DNA of 64,000 nucleotides, taken from contig DATENM010000102.1 of assembly GCA_035275065.1 (NCBI GenBank), forward strand, positions 1-64,000, written 5' to 3'. Origin of the DNA: Blastocatellia bacterium (GTDB lineage: Bacteria; Acidobacteriota; Blastocatellia; UBA7656). Each line of letters starts with the position of its first letter. Position 1 is the first letter of the stretch. Under the pieces are notes generated by a model. It saw only the letters and a program-made list of their open reading frames with translations. It made no database searches and was not told the origin of the DNA. Positions 55,896 through 64,000 of the stretch are shown in pieces. The position numbers and the translations under genes are program-made.

Positions 55896-57932
55896 TCATC
55901 CGACTAACTTAACAAGGCGGATGCGCCGCGCCAGCGCCGCTTCGGCGACAAACAGGGCCAGTGACAGCAAAAGTAATGGCAGCCACAAACGCTGCCGCGC
56001 TTCGGTCTCTTCGGCGGTCATGTGCGGCGATTGGATGGGCTGGGCCTCGCGGTCGCCCGGCGCGCTGGTCAGGCTGGCGACAAAGTCGTCCACATTCATC
56101 CTGGCAAAATCCGACTCGCGGGTGTCGAGATTGACCGCCGCGAATTCGTTGCGGTTGCGATAGCGGAATTTGTAATAGCCAATCTCCGCGGCATCGAACG
56201 CCAGCTCGCCCGTCGGATTTTGCCGCGCGTCGTTCAGCCGCCCGCCCGCCGGGTTATCAATCGCCGGCTGTGAGCCATCCGTATCGGCCGACGCGGCGAT
56301 CACCTGGCCGATGGTGTAAGCCGCAGGCTGGGCGCGCCCGCCGAGGTATTCGAGCATCTGTCGCGCCAGCGGCAGAAACATCGGCGTTAGCGGCAGGTCG
56401 TTCCAGGTGGTGTCGAGCGTCGTCGTCATCAGCAACACTTTGCCGCGTCCCGTAAGCCCTTCGACAATGATCGGGTTGCCGTCGTCGAGCGCGGCGATGG
56501 TCGTCGTCCCATCATTGGCCGTGGCGCGGTGGTAGCCATAGACTCGCGTCGAAGCCAGCCGCCCGCCCCGTTGAAAGGGCGCAAAGATGGGGTGGTCGCT
56601 CTTGATCTGGCTCATCAGCGCATAGCTGCGCGATTGCACGACCTCGCCGATCTGCGCCGGCGCCAGGCCGGCAAAGGCGCGGTTGAATTCCGCGGCGTCG
56701 GTGTGGCGGCCAGCGGCAAGGATGACGCCGCCGCCGCGCTCGGCAAACGCTTTGATCGCCGCCGCCAGTCCTTCGCTCAGGCTGCCGGCGTCGTTGACGA
56801 TGATGACGCGATAGGCTTCCAGTTCGCCGGGGCTGGTGGTGCCCGCGGTCTTGACGGTCAGCGCGTATTGATTGTTCTCGCCGGCGGCAAGCGATTGTTG
56901 CAGGAAGAAGCTCTCGCCGCGCCCGCGCACTGCCGTGTCAATCACCAGCACCTTGTTCTGATCTTCGCGGCGCACCGTGAAATAGAATTTATCGTCGAGT
57001 GTGAACGCGTCGCCGCTAATTTCAACCGAAGCGCGGTTAGCGCCGTCAGGCACATTGAAGCCGCTGAACTCGACGACTCCCTGTTCGCCGCCGTCGAGCT
57101 TCAACTGCCGCCGCTCGACCGTCAGATCGTTGAGCTTGAAATCTACCGTCGCGTTGCTCACCGGCTCGGCGCCGAAGTTGGCGACGCGCGCCGTCAGCTT
57201 GCCGGCGTACTTTTGCTGATAGACGACCGGGTCGGCTTTGACTTCGAGGACGGCAAGGTTCGTCGGCTGCGCGTCGGACACGTCGACGGGGACGAGCTTG
57301 ATGTCCGCGGGCAGCTTGACCGGCGGCGCGCCGCGATTCCAGCCGGCGTCTTGAAAGTCAGAGATCAGGTGGATGCGCTTCTGCCCGCCAGCGTCTTTGA
57401 GCAGAGAGATGGCGGCCTGTACGGCTTGCAGGTAATCGGTCGAGCCCAACCCGGGTTGTAGACCGGCGACGGCGGCGAGCGCTTCGTCGCGGCTCGGCTT
57501 CAACGGCATCACGACATCATAGCTGCGCGAGAACTCGACGATGGCGAACTGCTCACCGGCGGGCGCGTCGCTTATGGCATTGCGCGCCGCCTGCCGTGCG
57601 CGGTTGAAAACATCGCCATAGCGCATGCTGTACGACCCATCAATGAGGATGACGCTACTGGTTTGTGTGCTCGCCGCCGAGGCGCTGCTGGTGCCGGTGA
57701 AGTAAGGCCGCGCGAAGGCGAGCGCCAGCAGCAAGAGCGCCGCCGAGCGCAGCAAGAGCAACAGCAGGTTGCGCAAGCGGCGTTTGCGAATCGTCTTCTG
57801 CTCGATGCGGCGCAGGAACATCAAGGACGGGAACTGCAAGCGGACAGCGCGCGTTCGCCGCACCAGATGGACCAGCACCGGCAGCGTCGCCGCCAGCGCC
57901 CCAAACAGAAATATTGGATTCAAAAACGCCAT
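55896..57932 (-). CDS. BatA-like protein with von Willebrand A domain
   Basis: A 678-residue membrane protein. The N-terminal double-helix region is typical of BatA (MAFLNPIFLFGALAATLPVL, then LVHLVRRTR and LRNLLLLLLRSAALLLLALA). A VWA domain follows (about 90-240) with the MIDAS-like SVILIDGSYSMRYGD. The middle is beta-rich with a glutamine-amidotransferase-like fold (VIIVNDAGSLSE), and one C-terminal helix closes it. It is 28 bases downstream of the DUF58 gene. The start at ATG 57932 fits the family better than the longer frame. Confidence 0.88.
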   Translation of the reverse strand: MAFLNPIFLFGALAATLPVLVHLVRRTRAVRLQFPSLMFLRRIEQKTIRKRRLRNLLLLLLRSAALLLLALAFARPYFTGTSSASAASTQTSSVILIDGSYSMRYGDVFNRARQAARNAISDAPAGEQFAIVEFSRSYDVVMPLKPSRDEALAAVAGLQPGLGSTDYLQAVQAAISLLKDAGGQKRIHLISDFQDAGWNRGAPPVKLPADIKLVPVDVSDAQPTNLAVLEVKADPVVYQQKYAGKLTARVANFGAEPVSNATVDFKLNDLTVERRQLKLDGGEQGVVEFSGFNVPDGANRASVEISGDAFTLDDKFYFTVRREDQNKVLVIDTAVRGRGESFFLQQSLAAGENNQYALTVKTAGTTSPGELEAYRVIIVNDAGSLSEGLAAAIKAFAERGGGVILAAGRHTDAAEFNRAFAGLAPAQIGEVVQSRSYALMSQIKSDHPIFAPFQRGGRLASTRVYGYHRATANDGTTTIAALDDGNPIIVEGLTGRGKVLLMTTTLDTTWNDLPLTPMFLPLARQMLEYLGGRAQPAAYTIGQVIAASADTDGSQPAIDNPAGGRLNDARQNPTGELAFDAAEIGYYKFRYRNRNEFAAVNLDTRESDFARMNVDDFVASLTSAPGDREAQPIQSPHMTAEETEARQRLWLPLLLLSLALFVAEAALARRIRLVKLVG

Positions 57933-57965
57933 AGGGTCTGCTTCAACATCACCGCTCAATCACCG

Positions 57966-58877
57966 CTAACCGAGTTGCGAGCGCCGCGCCAGATATGAAA
58001 AGAGCGCGCTATCGAGCGGCTCTGAAGTCTTCAGCAACTCATAATCGATGCGGTTGCGCGACGCGCTCTCTTGCAAAGCGTCAATGTGCAGGCGCATCGC
58101 CCGGCGATACTCGTCGCGCAACACGTCGGGAAGAACGTGCAACTGTTCTTCGCTCTCGGCGTCTTCCAGGACGAGCGGCTCGTTAAAATCAAACTCGACT
58201 TCTTGCCGGTCAAGCACATGGAAGACAATCACCTCGTTGCCCTTGAAGCGCAGATGCTCTAGCGCCTGCATCATGCGCTCCGGCTCGTCGTAGAGGTCGG
58301 AGATCAGCACGATGATGCCGCGCCGCGTCAGCAGCTCGGCCAGCCGGTGCAACTGCTCCGTCAGCCGTGTGCCGCCGCCCGGCGTGATGCGCTCGATGAC
58401 GCCGAGCAGGGTACGCAGGTGGCCTGTGCGCGAGCTGGGCGGCACATGCTCGATAGTCTCTTCGTCGAAGGTGTGCAGGCCGACGGAATCGTGCTGGCGC
58501 ACGCCGAGGTAAGCCAGCGACGCCGCCAGATATTGCGCGTATTGCAGCTTGGTCACATCCTTGCTGGCATAATTCATCGAGGCGCTGGCATCGATCAGCA
58601 GATGAATCTGTGTGTTGGTGTCGCTCTGATACTTTTTGATGTAGAGCCGGTCGGTGCGCCCCAGCAGTTTCCAATCAAGGTGGCGCAGGTCGTCTCCGGG
58701 CATGTACTGACGATGCTCGGCGAAGTCTGTAGAGAAGCCGAGGTAAGGCGAGCGGTGCAGGCCGGAGATGAAGCCTTCGACCACCGAGCGAGCGATTAGC
58801 TCAAGCGAGCTGATGCGCGCCAGCACTTCAGGAGCCAGGAATCGCGCCCCGCTTTGTTGCGTGAAGCTCTGCGCCAT
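57966..58877 (-). CDS. DUF58 domain protein
   Basis: A 303-residue protein with the DUF58 signature: GLHRSPYLGFSTDFAEHRQY then MPGDDLRHLDWKLLGRTDRLY, and a VWA-like fold with HLLIDASASM. DUF58 proteins normally partner the MoxR ATPase encoded immediately upstream (10 bases away). Together with BatA they are implicated in assembly or insertion of periplasmic or membrane complexes; the exact client is unknown. Confidence 0.92.
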   Translation of the reverse strand: MAQSFTQQSGARFLAPEVLARISSLELIARSVVEGFISGLHRSPYLGFSTDFAEHRQYMPGDDLRHLDWKLLGRTDRLYIKKYQSDTNTQIHLLIDASASMNYASKDVTKLQYAQYLAASLAYLGVRQHDSVGLHTFDEETIEHVPPSSRTGHLRTLLGVIERITPGGGTRLTEQLHRLAELLTRRGIIVLISDLYDEPERMMQALEHLRFKGNEVIVFHVLDRQEVEFDFNEPLVLEDAESEEQLHVLPDVLRDEYRRAMRLHIDALQESASRNRIDYELLKTSEPLDSALFSYLARRSQLG

Positions 58878-58886
58878 GCGTACCCT

Positions 58887-59909
58887 TTACAACCCGGACT
58901 TCGGCTCGGGCACGGTCTCGATTAAACGGCGAATCACGTCATCAGGCTTGACCCGCTCGCTCTCTGCATGGAAGTTCAACAGAATGCGGTGACGCAGAAT
59001 CGGGTAGGCGAGGGCGCGCACGTCTTCGACGCTGACGTTATAGCGCCCGCTCATGATCGCCCGCGCCTTGCCGCCGAGGATCAAGAACTGCGAAGCGCGC
59101 AGCGACGCTCCCCAGGTCACCCAGCGACGCACGAAATCCGGCGCGGTTGCCGCCACGGGGCGGCTGGCGCTGGCCAGCCTGACCGCATAGCGCGTGACGG
59201 CTTCGGATGCCGGCACGCGGCGCACCAGTTTTTGGAAGGCGAGAATGTCGGCGCCCGAAACGTTCTGCTCAAAGTTCAACTCCGCCACCGTCGTCGTGCG
59301 GTTGACGACCTCGACCTCGTCGTCTTCGCTCAGGTAGCCGATCTGTATGTTGAACATGAAGCGGTCGAGCTGCGCTTCCGGCAGCGGGTAGGTGCCTTCC
59401 ATCTCAATCGGGTTCTGCGTCGCCAGCACATAAAACGGCTTGGGCAGCGCGTAGGTCGTCCCCTGGATGGTCACCGCGCCTTCCTGCATGGCTTCGAGCA
59501 GCGCGGCCTGCGTCTTGGGCGGCGTGCGGTTGATTTCGTCTGCGAGGATGATGTTGGCAAACAGCGGCCCGCGGATAAATTGCAGGGCGCGGTGGCCTGT
59601 GGCGCGGTCTTCTTCGATGATGTCTGTGCCGGTGATGTCGGACGGCATCAGGTCGGGCGTGAACTGGATGCGCTTGAAGGTCAGGTCGAGCACGTTAGCG
59701 ATGGTGCGAATCAGCAAAGTCTTCGCCAGGCCGGGAACGCCGGTGACCAGCGCGTGGCCGCCGACCATCAGCGACATCAACGCCTGGTCTACGACTTCAT
59801 CCTGCGCGACGATAACCTTGCGAACTTCGTGAAGAAGCTGCTCGCGCGCCGCGAGCAGCTTTTCCAGCAACGCGTCTTCCTGAATGATTTCCTGAGTATC
59901 TATTGCCAT
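58887..59909 (-). CDS. MoxR-family AAA+ ATPase
   Basis: A 340-residue chaperone-like ATPase. Walker A GVPGLAKTLLI, Walker B IILADEINRTPPKTQAALLE, and sensor VLATQNPIEMEGTYPLPEAQ with the Arg-finger DRF. ATG at 59909 is preceded by AGAGGTAGA; the longer frame upstream runs through repeats and is not the start. An inverted heptamer array lies just before the ribosome site. Confidence 0.94.
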   Translation of the reverse strand: MAIDTQEIIQEDALLEKLLAAREQLLHEVRKVIVAQDEVVDQALMSLMVGGHALVTGVPGLAKTLLIRTIANVLDLTFKRIQFTPDLMPSDITGTDIIEEDRATGHRALQFIRGPLFANIILADEINRTPPKTQAALLEAMQEGAVTIQGTTYALPKPFYVLATQNPIEMEGTYPLPEAQLDRFMFNIQIGYLSEDDEVEVVNRTTTVAELNFEQNVSGADILAFQKLVRRVPASEAVTRYAVRLASASRPVAATAPDFVRRWVTWGASLRASQFLILGGKARAIMSGRYNVSVEDVRALAYPILRHRILLNFHAESERVKPDDVIRRLIETVPEPKSGL

Positions 59910-59916
59910 TCTACCT

Positions 59917-59997
59917 CTGGTTCCTGGTCCCTGGTTCCTGGTTCCTGGTTGATTCGGTCGGGCGAACCAGAAACCAGAAACTAGAAACCAGAAACCA
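59917..59997. repeat. inverted heptamer repeat (CTGGTTC type) before moxR
   Basis: Left array 59917-59951, five units of CTGGTTC with one or two changes; right array 59964-59997, five units of GAACCAG/AAACCAG. Only 12 bases separate them. It fills the gap between the DUF4159 gene and moxR and reaches the moxR ribosome site. Confidence 0.88.
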
Positions 59998-60004
59998 ATT
60001 TTCT

Positions 60005-60784
60005 TTAGTGCGTCAGCGCGTAAAAGACGTAATTGACGCCGAACTTGTAAGCGCTGTTGGTGTCTTCGATGGGCTGAAAGGGGTCGTTCGACCACTGCCA
60101 GAAATCGCTCACATCGTAGTTATAATTGATGATCATCATCAGCCGCCCGTGCTTGTCTTCGATGCCGAAGAACTGCGGCGTGTAGCCGCCGCGATAGATG
60201 GGTCGCAGCTCAAGCGACTTGATCGAGAAGAAGCAATTGAATATAGGGTGCGAGACGTCGAGCGGCTTCATCTGGAACTCGGCCTCGGGCAGCGCCCGCT
60301 TCAGGTAGTACTGAAAGACGCTCATATCCTGCGCGCCGCGAAAGTCGTCTACGAGCAGGAAGCCGCCGCGCAGCAAGTATTCACGCAACCCTTGAATCTC
60401 GGCATCGCTCATGTCCATGTAGCCGACTTCACACATGTAAGCGAAAGGGTACTTGAAGAGGTTCGGGTCGTCGAAGCTAAAGATGTACTCGTTCTCTTCC
60501 TGCACCACGTCGAGCTTCGACAGCTCTTTGAGGATTTTCGAGAAGTGCAATCCGGCTTCCGGGTAATCGTGCGACCAGGGCGCGCAATGATCGCCGATGC
60601 AGTTCCAGGGCGCGACCGGGCCGGTCTTGACGCGCGCAAACTTGAACTTGTTGGATTCGTCTTTCTTCTCGCCGAAGCGCTCGTCTTCGTAGCGCGGCGA
60701 ATGATCGCCGGCAGCCGATGTCGCAAACACCACGGACGAAAAGGCCAGCAGGATAAGCATGAGGATGAGGATATGTTTACGCAT
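60005..60784 (-). CDS. DUF4159 domain protein
   Basis: A 259-residue secreted or membrane-anchored protein with an N-terminal signal (MRKHILILMLILLAFSSVVF). It has the DUF4159 features: FKYPFAYMCEVGYMDMSDAE, LREYLLRGGFLLVDDFRGAQ and MIINYNYDVSDFWQW. Such proteins usually accompany MoxR, DUF58 and BatA genes, as here. ATG at 60784 lies 6 bases past the TPR gene. The mature protein is probably a glutamine-amidotransferase-like fold without catalytic residues. Confidence 0.9.
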   Translation of the reverse strand: MRKHILILMLILLAFSSVVFATSAAGDHSPRYEDERFGEKKDESNKFKFARVKTGPVAPWNCIGDHCAPWSHDYPEAGLHFSKILKELSKLDVVQEENEYIFSFDDPNLFKYPFAYMCEVGYMDMSDAEIQGLREYLLRGGFLLVDDFRGAQDMSVFQYYLKRALPEAEFQMKPLDVSHPIFNCFFSIKSLELRPIYRGGYTPQFFGIEDKHGRLMMIINYNYDVSDFWQWSNDPFQPIEDTNSAYKFGVNYVFYALTH

Positions 60785-60790
60785 CAACGC

Positions 60791-63451
<2,661 letters not shown>

Positions 63452-63477
63452 TTACTGCCCCTCTTCTATGCCTGAGG

Positions 63478-64000
63478 TTACTTCTGCTTCGCCTTGATCG
63501 TTTGATTCACTTTCGCCAGCTCGACGAGCAAGTCTTCGAGCTGCCGCTCATACTCTTCCGGCTTCAGCTCGGCCTTGCGGGCTTTCAGTTTTTCAACCGC
63601 CTCTTCCAACCGCTGGCGCTCGCCGAGCAAGCGGGCCAGCTCTGCGTCACCGGCGGCCTGCGCCAGCGGCTTCGAGTCGATGTACATGGTCTTGGCCACT
63701 GTGCCGTCGCCGGCGGTGGCTTCTTCGTGGCCTGTGCCGTCGCCGTTGTCGTCTATCAACGCATGCTCGGTCGCCAACCGATTCTTCGACTTGTAGTAAT
63801 CCGCCGTCAGCTTGGTGGCGTAGGCAAAGGCTTCGAGCACCGAGATGCGCCCGTTTTTGTCGGCGTCGGCGGCGTCGTCTGAAAGGCCGGCGATAAAGTA
63901 TTCAGCAAACATCGTGGCGTTCTGCTCGTTGCCGCTGCGCGTCGCCGTGATGACGACGCGGCCTTCAGCCGCCAGCGGCTTGACGAACTCGCCTGAGCTG
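63478..64000 (-). CDS. C-terminal part of a caspase/C13-like secreted protein (partial)
   Basis: The frame runs open to the right edge, so the N-terminus is outside. The visible 173 residues include GRVVITATRSGNEQNATMFA, which resembles the end of the caspase/legumain fold. Then comes an EF-hand-like loop, DADKNGRISVLEAF, and a second acidic loop, DDNGDGTGHEE. The tail is a coiled coil of Glu/Lys/Leu. It sits 26 bases upstream of the TPR gene. The catalytic His/Cys are not in the window, so activity cannot be judged. Confidence 0.65.
   Translation of the reverse strand, partial: SSGEFVKPLAAEGRVVITATRSGNEQNATMFAEYFIAGLSDDAADADKNGRISVLEAFAYATKLTADYYKSKNRLATEHALIDDNGDGTGHEEATAGDGTVAKTMYIDSKPLAQAAGDAELARLLGERQRLEEAVEKLKARKAELKPEEYERQLEDLLVELAKVNQTIKAKQK

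Overview
The window is a gene-dense, high-GC chromosomal segment (above 60 % G+C by eye) from a Gram-negative, aerobically respiring bacterium. The best fit is Acidobacteriota, possibly Blastocatellia. This is an inference from the combination of an alternative complex III plus cytochrome oxidase operon, hpnCDE squalene genes, a MoxR/DUF58/BatA/DUF4159 operon and many secreted proteins of unknown function. I see no 16S rRNA, insertion sequence, prophage or CRISPR array. The only RNA gene is tRNA-Glu(CTC).

Layout. 1-11.8 kb (minus strand): actABCDEF, a small one-helix membrane protein, sco1, coxB with a fused cytochrome c domain, and the start of coxA. This is one respiratory operon running from quinol oxidation to O2 reduction. 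12.2-14.4 kb: tRNA-Glu, a SLOG-like protein, a membrane protein and a zinc-ribbon protein. 14.4-19.7 kb (minus): gatB, a cyclophilin lipoprotein, two bacterial-microcompartment vertex (EutN/CcmL) genes, a short ORF starting with an encapsulation-peptide-like helix, and an FHA-GAF-HD-GYP protein. 19.9-22.6 kb: typA and a secreted protein. 22.6-23.1 kb: a lower-GC two-gene cassette that includes a 34-residue Lys-rich protein. 23.4-26.6 kb: hpnC-hpnD-hpnE. 26.7-30.9 kb (minus): a DsbD-TlpA fusion, a NosL-like lipoprotein and mnmA. 31-34 kb: a CbbQ/MoxR ATPase facing a half-size type I-like methyltransferase/specificity pair. 34-39.7 kb: an FAH-family hydrolase, homoserine dehydrogenase, an ECF sigma factor, its putative anti-sigma factor and an HtrA-like protein whose catalytic triad is broken. 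40-43.9 kb: a GT39 glycosyltransferase, a flippase-like protein, a secreted protein and a response regulator. 44.5-51.8 kb (minus): an M15-like protein, an N6-adenine methyltransferase, proA, proB, an FRG-domain protein and a secreted protein. 51.9-64 kb (minus): a large Gln/Gly-rich DUF4175-like protein, BatA-like, DUF58, MoxR, DUF4159 and TPR-metallopeptidase genes, and the end of a caspase/C13-like gene.

The most unusual layer is the repeats. Short tandem repeats, mostly 7-mers of several unrelated sequences plus one 8-mer set, recur across the window, often as inverted pairs. Some lie inside signal-peptide codons or flank start codons (sco1, actE, nosL), or lie just upstream of genes (hom, the sigma-factor gene, moxR). 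In actE the heptamer count leaves the cytochrome one repeat unit out of frame with its natural signal peptide, which suggests either phase variation or an assembly miscount. A second family, REP-like palindromic hairpins with 24-26-nt arms and an 8-nt loop, occurs four times between genes.
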